NCBI GenBank assembly: GCA_937928385.1
Contig: CALEZD010000108.1
Coordinates: 62,001-126,000 of the forward strand
Source: an uncultured Bacteroidota bacterium
GTDB taxonomy: Bacteria; Bacteroidota; Bacteroidia; Chitinophagales; Chitinophagaceae
DNA length: 64,000 nucleotides
Direction: 5' to 3'
Position numbers and translations under genes: made by a program. Each line of letters begins with the position of its first letter. Positions within the stretch are counted from its first letter, which is position 1. The notes under the pieces were generated by a model that saw only the letters and a program-made list of their open reading frames with translations, was not told the DNA's origin and did not search any database. Shown piece after piece: positions 17,418-24,745 of the stretch.

Positions 17418-17721
17418 GTTTTTTCTTAAACTTCTTTTTAGGATGCCGGTGTGTATAGAAAACTGAAGTTATTATTACTCTATACTCTTCATCATCTATA
17501 AAAAATACTACTACATAAGGAAAAGGCTTACCTAAGATAGTTTCCCTGAAAGGGTGTCTTATAATTTTATATGCAAATGGATTGCTTGAGATACGGCTTA
17601 TCTTGTTTCTGAATACTTCTGCAAACTTTTCGCCCAGGCCGGTTTGTTGTTCCTCATACCAACGGTAGCTTTCAATATACTCTTCTTCCGCCTCCGGTAG
17701 CAGTACACATTCAAAAGGCAT
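17413..17721 (-). CDS. RelE/ParE-family toxin
   Basis: A 102-residue basic protein of the RelE/ParE superfamily, with the pattern PEAEEEYIESYRWYEEQQTGLGEKFAEVF ... ISSNPFAYKIIRHPFRETILGKPFPYVVVFFID ... ITSVFYTHRHPKK. The GLGEKF helix and the final His-Arg-His strand favour ParE (gyrase-directed) over mRNA-cleaving RelE, but the target cannot be settled from sequence. The start at 17721 lies 4 bp after the antitoxin stop, the usual antitoxin-first order. Its stop codon lies within palindrome copy 7, so the C-terminus (KKKFKKKL) abuts the repeat. An ATG at 17778 would overlap the antitoxin and is less likely. Confidence 0.85.
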   Translation of the reverse strand: MPFECVLLPEAEEEYIESYRWYEEQQTGLGEKFAEVFRNKISRISSNPFAYKIIRHPFRETILGKPFPYVVVFFIDDEEYRVIITSVFYTHRHPKKKFKKKL

Positions 17722-17725
17722 GTGG

Positions 17726-17974
17726 CTATTTCCTTTTTGCAGACTTAGTTGTTTTCCTGGCTTTTGCTTCCACCTCATCCAGTGTTACAGTGCGTGATTT
17801 GCCGGATGTATAGCTCTTATATCTTGCTTCCATTTCAGCCACAAAGGCTTCATCTTCCCAGTGGTTTTCAGCTTTTATATCGTCTTCTACAAGCGTATAG
17901 ATAGCCATCAGCTTCTTTTCCCCTGCAGTTTCTATAAACCTTTGCAGGCGTTCCCGTATTACAGCTACTTTCAT
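17726..17974 (-). CDS. Antitoxin of the ParE-type pair
   Basis: An 82-residue protein, helical and strongly charged (KVAVIRERLQRFIETAGEKKLMAIYTLVEDDI ... WEDEAFVAEMEARYKSYTSGKSRTVTLDEVEAKARKTTKSAKRK). The EMEARYKSYTSGKS region is common in antitoxins paired with ParE/RelE toxins in Bacteroidota. The N-terminal helices probably dimerise and the C-terminal half wraps the toxin. It precedes the toxin by 4 bp. Autoregulation by the pair is expected from the family; no operator was identified, but the 30-bp perfect palindrome copy 8 lies 31 bp upstream of the start. Confidence 0.82.
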   Translation of the reverse strand: MKVAVIRERLQRFIETAGEKKLMAIYTLVEDDIKAENHWEDEAFVAEMEARYKSYTSGKSRTVTLDEVEAKARKTTKSAKRK

Positions 17975-18004
17975 GATGTATAAAGTTAAAGAATATTTCC
18001 GAAC

Positions 18005-18034
18005 TGTAGCGCTGTAGCGCGCTACAGCGCTACA
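18005..18034. repeat. GTAGCG palindromic repeat, copy 8 (perfect palindrome)
   Basis: A perfect 30-bp palindrome: TGTAGCGC, TGTAGCG, CGCTACA, GCGCTACA. It lies upstream of the antitoxin and just beyond the 3' end of the lipoprotein gene at 18050. With copy 7 it brackets the toxin-antitoxin module. Confidence 0.9.
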
Positions 18035-18049
18035 AAGAATACCTTCACC

Positions 18050-18541
18050 TTATTCGTGCAGAATATCAATAAACGCTTTGGTGATTCCACCCGAAAAACC
18101 GGCAAGTACATAGTGATAATGCACTACCTTATTTTGCAATGTGTCGTAATACAACGAGCGTTGAGAATCATAATCAGGCTCGAAGTAAACGCAGTTGGGA
18201 TATACCTGCTTATACGGCTCTTTCTTTATCATTTCGCCTATCCAACCTAATTTTCTGTTGCCATATTTGATTGTACTATCGTTGAGAACTACAAAATTGT
18301 AGGTCATTGTATCTGCCACTGTAGTATCATTAATATTATATGGAGCACTCCAAATATTAACATGTATACCCTGTAGCAAACGATTGCCCGTGAGGTTATA
18401 AACGGCTGACTTTGTTGCTTTACCGGTGTCTTCCGTAGTGTCATTTACTATTTGTGTTTGTGGATTAGTTACGTTCGGCGATTTTTTACAGGAAAAAACC
18501 AAAGAAGAGCATACACACAGAAGAATAATACGTGTTGACAT
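18050..18541 (-). CDS. Lipoprotein of unknown function
   Basis: A 163-residue lipoprotein when started at the ATG at 18541 (MSTRIILLCVCSSLVFSC, lipidated Cys18). An in-frame ATG 54 bp upstream would put 18 non-signal residues before the signal peptide and is rejected. The mature region begins with a Lys-Ser-Pro-Asn linker and has beta-type strands (NRLLQGIHVNIWSAPYNINDT, KVVHYHYVLAGFSGG). No family recognised. It is a single-gene unit, divergent from der. Confidence 0.7.
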   Translation of the reverse strand: MSTRIILLCVCSSLVFSCKKSPNVTNPQTQIVNDTTEDTGKATKSAVYNLTGNRLLQGIHVNIWSAPYNINDTTVADTMTYNFVVLNDSTIKYGNRKLGWIGEMIKKEPYKQVYPNCVYFEPDYDSQRSLYYDTLQNKVVHYHYVLAGFSGGITKAFIDILHE

Positions 18542-18688
18542 GATAGGCGATTTTTCTACACATAAAAATACGATATATTTACCATGCATCATCATGAAAT
18601 CGTCACAACTTCACTTCAATGGCGTAATGGCCTCTGACATCACATCAACATTTCCCATATTTTTAACGTCTTACCCGCTAATATGTAG

Positions 18689-18696
18689 TACCTTTG
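18689..18696 (+). promoter_or_regulatory. Promoter -7 box (TACCTTTG) of der
   Basis: Matches TAnnTTTG and lies 17 nt before the der start codon. Confidence 0.55.
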
Positions 18697-18713
18697 CGCA
18701 CTAATTTAAAAAT

Positions 18714-20021
18714 ATGCCGGGATTTACCGTAGCCATAGTAGGAAGGCCCAATGTGGGCAAATCAACACTGTTCAACCGCCTGTTGGAGGAAAGGAAGGCT
18801 ATTGTTGATGATGTGAGTGGCGTTACGCGCGACCGCCAGTACGGCATTGCCGACTGGAATGGCAAGAGCTTTAACCTGATAGACACCGGTGGTTTCGTAC
18901 AAGGGTCTGACGATGTATTTGAGCGGGAGATACGCAAGCAAGTGCAGATAGCCATGGATGAGGCCAACCTGGTACTGTTTGTATGCGATACCACCACAGG
19001 CATTACCGACCAGGACGCTGACATGGCGAGCATACTCCGCCGCAGCCCCAAGCCTGTATTGCTGGTAGTGAACAAGGTGGATAACCCCGAACGAGCCCTT
19101 GACGCAACAGAATTTTACTCCCTGGGCATTGAAAAGACATTCTTTTTATCATCTATATCAGGTAGTGGTACCGGCGAATTGCTGGACGAGATAGCCGGGT
19201 ATATAGAACCCGAAGAAGAGGAAGAAGAAAACCCCTTACCTAAGTTCATTATTATAGGCCAGCCCAACGCGGGCAAGTCTACCCTGCTGAATGCCCTTAC
19301 CGGGCAGGAGCGCACCATAGTGAGTGACATTCCCGGCACTACCCGCGATACCATACACACCCATTACAAACAGTTTGGCAAAGAGTTTATACTGATAGAC
19401 ACTGCCGGCCTGCGCAAGAAGAAGAACGTGCACGAAGACCTGGAATTTTACTCGGTAATACGTGCTGTGCGTGCTATGGACGATGTGGACGTATGCATGA
19501 TAGTAATAGATGGCGAAAAAGGTGTTACCTCGCAAGATGTGAGCATCTTCAGCCTGGCAGCGCGCAAGGGCAAGGGCATAGTGCTGCTGGTGAACAAATG
19601 GGACACTGTTGAGAAGGAAACCAACACCGCCAGGGACTATGAAAAGATGATACACGAAAAGATATCACCTTTTACAGATGTGCCTGTTATATTCATATCA
19701 GCCAAAGACAAGACAAGGATATTCCAGGCAATGGAAAAAGCACTGGAAGTGTATGAGAACCGCCAGCGCAAAGTGCCTACATCCAAGCTCAACGACATCA
19801 TGCTGAAAGAAATAGACCGCTACCCACCCCCTATAACGCGCGGGCATTCTGTTAAGATAAAATATGCACAACAACTGCACACCACTGTGCCGTCATTTGC
19901 GTTTTACTGCAATTATCCCGATGCTATCAAACTTCCTTATAAAAACTTCCTGGAAAACAAGTTGAGGAGCCATTTCAATTTCAGCGGCGTGCCACTGCGT
20001 ATATTCTTCAGGAACAAATAA
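18714..20021 (+). CDS. der: Ribosome biogenesis GTPase Der (EngA)
   Basis: A 435-residue double GTPase needed for 50S subunit maturation. G domain 1 has GRPNVGKST, DTGG and NKVD. G domain 2 (from about residue 175) has GQPNAGKST, DTAGL and NKWD. A linker of Glu residues (PEEEEEENP) joins them, and a C-terminal KH-like domain (about 350-435, ending VPLRIFFRNK) follows. Length and order are standard. rimO follows 12 bp later on the same strand, so the two may be cotranscribed. Confidence 0.97.
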   Translation: MPGFTVAIVGRPNVGKSTLFNRLLEERKAIVDDVSGVTRDRQYGIADWNGKSFNLIDTGGFVQGSDDVFEREIRKQVQIAMDEANLVLFVCDTTTGITDQDADMASILRRSPKPVLLVVNKVDNPERALDATEFYSLGIEKTFFLSSISGSGTGELLDEIAGYIEPEEEEEENPLPKFIIIGQPNAGKSTLLNALTGQERTIVSDIPGTTRDTIHTHYKQFGKEFILIDTAGLRKKKNVHEDLEFYSVIRAVRAMDDVDVCMIVIDGEKGVTSQDVSIFSLAARKGKGIVLLVNKWDTVEKETNTARDYEKMIHEKISPFTDVPVIFISAKDKTRIFQAMEKALEVYENRQRKVPTSKLNDIMLKEIDRYPPPITRGHSVKIKYAQQLHTTVPSFAFYCNYPDAIKLPYKNFLENKLRSHFNFSGVPLRIFFRNK

Positions 20022-20033
20022 AAAGACAGAACT

Positions 20034-21341
20034 GTGCAGACGAAGAAGCTAAAAAAAGACAAGGTTAATATCATCACCCTGGGTTGTTCTAAAAACATGG
20101 TGGACAGCGAGGTGCTGAGTGGCCAACTGGCTGCCAATGGCATCAAGGTGAAGCATGAGAACACTAAGCTGGACCATAATATAGTAGTGGTGAATACCTG
20201 TGGTTTTATAGACAAGGCCAAGGAAGAAAGCATCAACACCATACTGGAGCAGGTAGAACTGAAGCGTGAAGGAAAACTGGACAAGGTATATGTAACCGGC
20301 TGCCTGAGCGAGCGCTACCGTGGCGACCTGCTGAAGGAAATACCTGAAGTGGATGCATGGTTTGGCACTATGGAACTGCCGCTGATACTGAAACAATTTG
20401 AAGCTGATTATAAGCAGGAACTGATAGGCGAACGCCTGCTGGCCACGCCCAAACACTATGCCTACCTGAAGATATCTGAGGGCTGCAACCGTACTTGCTC
20501 CTTCTGTGCCATACCACTGATGCGCGGGCAGCACGTATCTAAAACGATTGAAGAAGTAGTAACCGAAGCTAAGAAGCTGGTAAGTATGGGCGTGAAGGAA
20601 ATCATGCTCATTGCACAGGAACTTACATACTACGGACTGGATATTTATAAGAAACGTGCTTTGCCTGATTTATTGAAACACTTATCAGACATTGAAGGCC
20701 TGCATTGGATAAGGCTGCACTACGCCTACCCTACCAAGTTTCCGCTGGAGATACTGGATGTAATGCGCGAGCGTGATAACATCTGCAATTACTTAGACAT
20801 GCCCCTTCAGCATATATCCGACAATATGCTCAAGGCTATGAAACGCCAGATAACGAGGCAGGATATTCATGAACTGATAGGCAACATCCGCGAGCGTGTA
20901 CCGGGCATCTGCATCCGCAGTACACTCATAGCCGGCTTCCCCGGAGAAACAAGGGAAGATGTAGAAGACCTGAAAGCATTCCTGGAAGAGGTACGCCTCG
21001 ATCGTGTGGGTATCTTCACCTACAGTCACGAGGAAAACACTTCTGCTTACGAACTGGAAGACAACATACCTGCCGAGGAGAAAGAAGCCCGCGCACAGGA
21101 AATAATGGAAGTGCAGCAGGAGATATCTTATGAAAAGAACCAGGAGAAGATTGGCAAAGAGTTCAAGGTATTGATAGACAAAAAAGAAGCCGGCCGCTAC
21201 CTTGGCCGCACCGAGTTTGACAGTGTGGAAGTGGACAACGAAGTCATCATCAATACAGATAACGAACTGCCCATCGGCGATTTCGTAAACGTACGTATTG
21301 AGAAGGCTTATGATTATGATTTGGAAGGTGTGGTAATTTGA
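20034..21341 (+). CDS. rimO: Ribosomal protein S12 methylthiotransferase RimO
   Basis: A 435-residue radical SAM enzyme that adds a methylthio group to an Asp of ribosomal protein S12. The N-terminal MTTase domain has Cys motifs in LGCSKNMVDSE, NTCGFI and TGCLSERY, which ligate the auxiliary 4Fe-4S cluster. The radical SAM motif is CNRTCSFC. The C-terminal TRAM domain (about 370-435) ends DYDLEGVVI. Translation starts at GTG 20034, 12 bp after der. An imperfect hairpin at 21348-21411 follows the stop. Confidence 0.95.
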   Translation: MQTKKLKKDKVNIITLGCSKNMVDSEVLSGQLAANGIKVKHENTKLDHNIVVVNTCGFIDKAKEESINTILEQVELKREGKLDKVYVTGCLSERYRGDLLKEIPEVDAWFGTMELPLILKQFEADYKQELIGERLLATPKHYAYLKISEGCNRTCSFCAIPLMRGQHVSKTIEEVVTEAKKLVSMGVKEIMLIAQELTYYGLDIYKKRALPDLLKHLSDIEGLHWIRLHYAYPTKFPLEILDVMRERDNICNYLDMPLQHISDNMLKAMKRQITRQDIHELIGNIRERVPGICIRSTLIAGFPGETREDVEDLKAFLEEVRLDRVGIFTYSHEENTSAYELEDNIPAEEKEARAQEIMEVQQEISYEKNQEKIGKEFKVLIDKKEAGRYLGRTEFDSVEVDNEVIINTDNELPIGDFVNVRIEKAYDYDLEGVVI

Positions 21342-21347
21342 TTTTTC

Positions 21348-21411
21348 ACCGCTGAGACGCAAAGGCGCTAGGAAAAATTAAATATAGCTATGTGTCTCCC
21401 TGTCTCTGCGG
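21348..21411. terminator. Inverted repeat between convergent rimO and dprA
   Basis: ACCGCTGAGAC (21348-21358) pairs with GTCTCTGCGGT (21401-21411) with one mismatch across a 42-nt loop. The position between two convergent genes suggests transcription termination from one or both sides. The arms resemble a widespread ACCGCAGAGACGC-type intergenic repeat. Confidence 0.45.
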
Positions 21412-21431
21412 TTAAATCGTCAACATAACAA

Positions 21432-22541
21432 TTAATCCAACCGATAAAACTTACCCGGCAACGCCTTTACTAATCCCTGCATTTCCATCATCAGTAGTGT
21501 AGATGCCAGTTGAGAGCTGGTCATATTGCATGCGTGCAACAGTTCATCAGCATGTACCATATCCTTGCTGCCCAATACATCATACACTGTCCGTTCTTCA
21601 GGCGAGAGGTTGATGAACAACTGCTTCTGCACAGGTTTCTTTTTGCCTGCCTCTTTCCAGTTCATCAGTTCCAGCAAGTCGTCAGCGCAGGTTATCATAC
21701 TGGCCATATTGGTACGTATCAGCTCATTGCAGCCCGATGATTTGGCATCATATATCCTGCCGGGAAATGCCGCCACGTCGCGGTTGTAGCTGTCCGCTAC
21801 ACGTGCTGTTATCAATGCACCACCTTTAATATCGCTCTCCACTACTACGGTTATATCACTCAGCCCTGCTACTATCCTGTTCCGCATAGGAAAATGCGCC
21901 CTGTCCCCCGGCGTTCCCGATGGGTATTCACTCAACACCCCACCGTTGGCTATCATTTCTTTTGCTAAGTTTTTATTAGCTGCCGGGTACATCTTATCCA
22001 GCCCGTGCCCTACTACACCGATGGTGGGTAAGCTATTCTTCAGTGCCGCCTTGTGTGCAATGGTATCAATGCCATGTGCCAGCCCGCTGATAATGGTCAC
22101 ACCTGTCTCGTTCAACTCTTCTACCAGTTGCTCTGTGGCACGCTGCCCGTAGTCTGAATATTTGCGGGTGCCAACAACTGCCACTGCTTTTTCAGGACTG
22201 AGGTTTGCATTGCCCGTATAGTATAATAATACAGGTGCATCAGTACAGTTTTTTAACCGGTGCGGGTAATCATCATCCCAAAACCACAATACCGTTACAT
22301 TGTGCTTTTGTATATAATTAAGCTCCTCCTCCGCACGCGGAAACAATGCTTCATCCCTGAAGCCCTTAGTACGTGTTTCTCCCAGTCCTGAAAGCGATTT
22401 CAATTCCTTCAATGGCGCTTTGAAAATCGCTTCTGCAGAGCCGTAATGCTCTACCAATCTCTTTGCCGTAATGGCTCCTACCTCCTGTACAAATGTTAAA
22501 GCAATTCTATAAAACAGTTCCTGGTCGTTTTCGGGCAGCAT
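21432..22541 (-). CDS. dprA: DNA-processing protein DprA (Smf)
   Basis: A 369-residue protein that loads RecA on incoming single-stranded DNA during natural transformation. An N-terminal helix-hairpin-helix part (ITAKRLVEHYGSAEAIFKAPLKELKSLSGLG) is followed by the Rossmann-like DprA core: VAVVGTRKYSDYGQ, ISGLAHGIDTIAHKAAL, GVVGHGLDKMYPAANKNLA, GGVLSEYPSGT and FPMRNRIVAGLSD. A C-terminal winged-helix-like domain covers about 305-369. Single gene, convergent with rimO and divergent from the DUF6438 gene. Confidence 0.95.
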   Translation of the reverse strand: MLPENDQELFYRIALTFVQEVGAITAKRLVEHYGSAEAIFKAPLKELKSLSGLGETRTKGFRDEALFPRAEEELNYIQKHNVTVLWFWDDDYPHRLKNCTDAPVLLYYTGNANLSPEKAVAVVGTRKYSDYGQRATEQLVEELNETGVTIISGLAHGIDTIAHKAALKNSLPTIGVVGHGLDKMYPAANKNLAKEMIANGGVLSEYPSGTPGDRAHFPMRNRIVAGLSDITVVVESDIKGGALITARVADSYNRDVAAFPGRIYDAKSSGCNELIRTNMASMITCADDLLELMNWKEAGKKKPVQKQLFINLSPEERTVYDVLGSKDMVHADELLHACNMTSSQLASTLLMMEMQGLVKALPGKFYRLD

Positions 22542-22577
22542 ATTTGCTATGTTCTTATTAAATGGATAGTATATCGC

Positions 22578-22585
22578 TATCTTTG
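22578..22585 (+). promoter_or_regulatory. Promoter -7 box (TATCTTTG)
   Basis: TAnnTTTG match 19 nt before the start of the DUF6438 lipoprotein. Confidence 0.5.
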
Positions 22586-22604
22586 CGCACGGAAATTAGA
22601 AAAA

Positions 22605-23111
22605 ATGAAGAAGAACATCTTAAGTTTTATTGTGGTGGTGGCTATAATATTCAGCGCCTGTGCACAGCAAAAGAAAACAACCAAATCGAGCGTTGTAAAA
22701 ACCAAAAGTGCAAATTCAGCCATACAGTTCATAGCTATGGAGCGTACAGCCTGCTTTGGCACTTGCCCGGCATACAGGTTAGAAATATACAAAGATGGCC
22801 TGGTAAAATATGACGGATGGTCTTCTGTGGAATATGATGGATTATATCAAAAACAATTCGACCCCGTCAAGGTTGCTGCATTATACAAAGAATTTGAGCA
22901 ATACCCCGTGGATACCTGCGCAGAAATGTACGAGAGCCTGATACAGGATTTGCCCGGTATCAATTTTTATTTCACCTACAAGGGCAGGGAACAAAAAATC
23001 ATTAATGCGCATTTCGGCCCAGGATACTTGATGCAATTAGCCAATGAGGCTGACAGCTTTTCGAAAGTGGATAATACCTGGACGAAACTGGAGGAACCTA
23101 AAAAAGACTAA
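22605..23111 (+). CDS. DUF6438 lipoprotein
   Basis: A 168-residue lipoprotein (MKKNILSFIVVVAIIFSAC, lipidated Cys19). The single domain starts AMERTACFGTCPAYRLEIYKDGLVKYDG, the signature of DUF6438, a family common in Bacteroidota and of unknown function. The Cys-Phe-Gly-Thr-Cys pair may form a disulfide in the periplasm. It is monocistronic and ends at a strong stem-loop (23116-23143) shared with the convergent ferredoxin gene. Confidence 0.83.
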   Translation: MKKNILSFIVVVAIIFSACAQQKKTTKSSVVKTKSANSAIQFIAMERTACFGTCPAYRLEIYKDGLVKYDGWSSVEYDGLYQKQFDPVKVAALYKEFEQYPVDTCAEMYESLIQDLPGINFYFTYKGREQKIINAHFGPGYLMQLANEADSFSKVDNTWTKLEEPKKD

Positions 23112-23115
23112 CAAT

Positions 23116-23143
23116 AAGAAAGCCCCTTTGCAGGGGCTTCTTT
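23116..23143. terminator. Bidirectional rho-independent terminator
   Basis: Stem AGCCCCT/AGGGGCT with loop TTGC, extended by A-rich and T-rich flanks on both sides. It lies between the convergent DUF6438 and ferredoxin genes. Confidence 0.8.
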
Positions 23144-23144
23144 A

Positions 23145-23492
23145 TTATAAGTGCAGTTTCTCTTTTTTGGCCAGTAACTCATCTACCGTTTCCCGGTACA
23201 TTTCATCGGGTACACAGCAGTCTACAGGGCATACAGCAGCGCATTGCGGCTCTTCATGGAAACCCTGGCACTCTGTACATTTATCAGGCGTTATATAATA
23301 TATATCTACTGCTTTAGGTTCGTGACGGGCATCAGCATCCGTGGTGGTACCATCCATCATGGTATAAGCACCTTTTACAGAAGTACCATCGGTAATTGCC
23401 CACTCTACTCCGCCTTCATATATTGCATTATTGGGGCATTCAGGTTCGCAGGCCCCGCAGTTAATACATTCGTCTGTTATCTTGATTGCCAT
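23145..23492 (-). CDS. 4Fe-4S dicluster ferredoxin
   Basis: A 115-residue ferredoxin with two clusters. The first motif is CINCGACEPECP (residues 10-21). The second, CTECQGFHEEPQCAAVCP, has a widened spacing typical of the Fdx family related to Allochromatium-type ferredoxin. A 45-residue insert between the motifs (EWAITDGTSVKGAYTMMDG ...) is Bacteroidota-like. It is divergent from the LuxC-like acyl-CoA reductase gene 61 bp away; the pairing is common in the phylum, which suggests a functional link that has not been worked out. Confidence 0.92.
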   Translation of the reverse strand: MAIKITDECINCGACEPECPNNAIYEGGVEWAITDGTSVKGAYTMMDGTTTDADARHEPKAVDIYYITPDKCTECQGFHEEPQCAAVCPVDCCVPDEMYRETVDELLAKKEKLHL

Positions 23493-23553
23493 AGCTCAGT
23501 ATTATTCTAATTTTGCCTGTAAAGTTAGTATTTAACAACCACAAAAATAACAG

Positions 23554-24546
23554 ATGATATCATTGAGGCAGAAGATTGAATTATTGGTAAGACTGGGCGA
23601 ATATATGCAGTCGGACGATGAAGCCTGGCTGAATGCTAAAGAATGGGCGAAAAACAGGAACGCCTGGTTTGATGATGAAAGCATCAATATGGCTGTCCGG
23701 GGTATTGCCGAACGGTTCCTCAAAGAAGATTTGCTCACCGGTTGGGCGAGCAGTTATCCCACCCCGCAACACAAGCTTAACATGGGCATTGTAATGGCCG
23801 GCAATATCCCCTTGGTGGGCTTTCACGATTTTCTATGTGGTTTTATATCCGGGCATATACTATATATCAAGCCCTCATCCAAAGATGATATACTCCTGCC
23901 CCACCTGGTGAAAAAACTTGTAGAATGGGAACCTGCCATTGCAGGCACAGTCATTTTTGCCGACAACCTGAAAGGCTGCGATGCCTATATAGCTACCGGC
24001 AGCAATAATACCGCCCGCTATTTCGAGCAGTATTTTGGTAAATACCCGCATATCATCCGCAAAAACAGGACATCAGTAGCAGTATTATCCGGACAGGAAA
24101 CACTTACCGACCTGTACAACTTAGGGGTTGACATATTCAGCTATTATGGCCTGGGCTGCCGCAACGTCACCAAGGTTTTTCTGCCCGAGGGATATGATAT
24201 TCCAACGCTATTCAACGGGTTACAACCATTCGGAGATATTATTAACCATCATAAGTATAAAAACAACTACGATTATTACCTCGCTATTTACCTGCTCAAC
24301 AAAGTACCCTACCTGTCCAACGATTTCCTGCTGATGGTAGAAAACAAGGAACCTTTTTCAGCAGTAGGCGTATTACATTACGAATATTACACTGATAAAG
24401 ACATATTGCTGCAAAGTTTACAATCGGATGACAAAATCCAATGCGTGGTAGATAATAGTAATATTAAGTTTGGGCAGTCGCAATTCCCTCATCTTTCAGA
24501 TTATGCAGATGGTGTAGATACCATGATGTTTATGAACACATTATGA
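23554..24546 (+). CDS. Acyl-CoA reductase, LuxC-like family
   Basis: A 330-residue member of the LuxC-like acyl-CoA reductase family, which reduces acyl-CoA or acyl-enzyme to an aldehyde with NADPH. Landmarks are MAGNIPLVGFHDFLCGFISGH, YIATGSNNTARYFEQYFGKYP, and the likely catalytic Cys in YYGLGCRNVTKVF, where the intermediate thioester forms. There are no lux genes or fatty-acid reductase partners here, so bioluminescence is not implied. The physiological aldehyde is unknown in Bacteroidota. It is divergent from a dicluster ferredoxin gene. Confidence 0.87.
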   Translation: MISLRQKIELLVRLGEYMQSDDEAWLNAKEWAKNRNAWFDDESINMAVRGIAERFLKEDLLTGWASSYPTPQHKLNMGIVMAGNIPLVGFHDFLCGFISGHILYIKPSSKDDILLPHLVKKLVEWEPAIAGTVIFADNLKGCDAYIATGSNNTARYFEQYFGKYPHIIRKNRTSVAVLSGQETLTDLYNLGVDIFSYYGLGCRNVTKVFLPEGYDIPTLFNGLQPFGDIINHHKYKNNYDYYLAIYLLNKVPYLSNDFLLMVENKEPFSAVGVLHYEYYTDKDILLQSLQSDDKIQCVVDNSNIKFGQSQFPHLSDYADGVDTMMFMNTL

Positions 24547-24593
24547 CATAAAAATTAAAAAATTTGAAATGTGGGCAAATTTTAACAAAATGC

Positions 24594-24623
24594 TTTGCCG
24601 AAGTGGAAATTATTAGTAATTTG
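24594..24623 (+). promoter_or_regulatory. Promoter (TTTG - 19 bp - TAATTTG)
   Basis: TTTG at 24594-24597 and TAATTTG at 24617-24623 are separated by 19 bp, the normal spacing of the Bacteroidota -33/-7 pair; the -7 box lacks one base of TAnnTTTG. Transcription would start near 24628, about 115 nt before the large surface-protein gene. Confidence 0.5.
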
Positions 24624-24691
24624 TCACTTGATATGGGTCTCGCCGGCAACAGCGGGAAGTTTAATCATAAAACCAACTAATTCATAAAATG

Positions 24692-24725
24692 CCATGTCTA
24701 TAGGGCTATAAGCATGGTCTTTTTA
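24692..24725 (+). terminator. Terminator-like hairpin in the leader of the surface-protein gene
   Basis: CCATG-TC-TATAG and CTATA-AG-CATGG pair around GG (12 positions with one C/A mismatch) and are followed by TCTTTTTA. It lies 20 bp before the next start codon and about 65 nt after the predicted transcription start. It could attenuate the gene or end a short RNA. Confidence 0.55.
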
Positions 24726-24745
24726 CTGTTAAGAAAACTAATAAC

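Noticed and set aside
2576..18034. CRISPR array made of the GTAGCG repeats
   Set aside because: The copies are kilobases apart, palindromic and separated by genes; there are no regularly sized spacers and no cas genes.
23554..24546. Bioluminescence (lux) operon
   Set aside because: Only a LuxC-like reductase is present; luxA, luxB, luxD and luxE are absent, and the family is common in non-luminous Bacteroidota.
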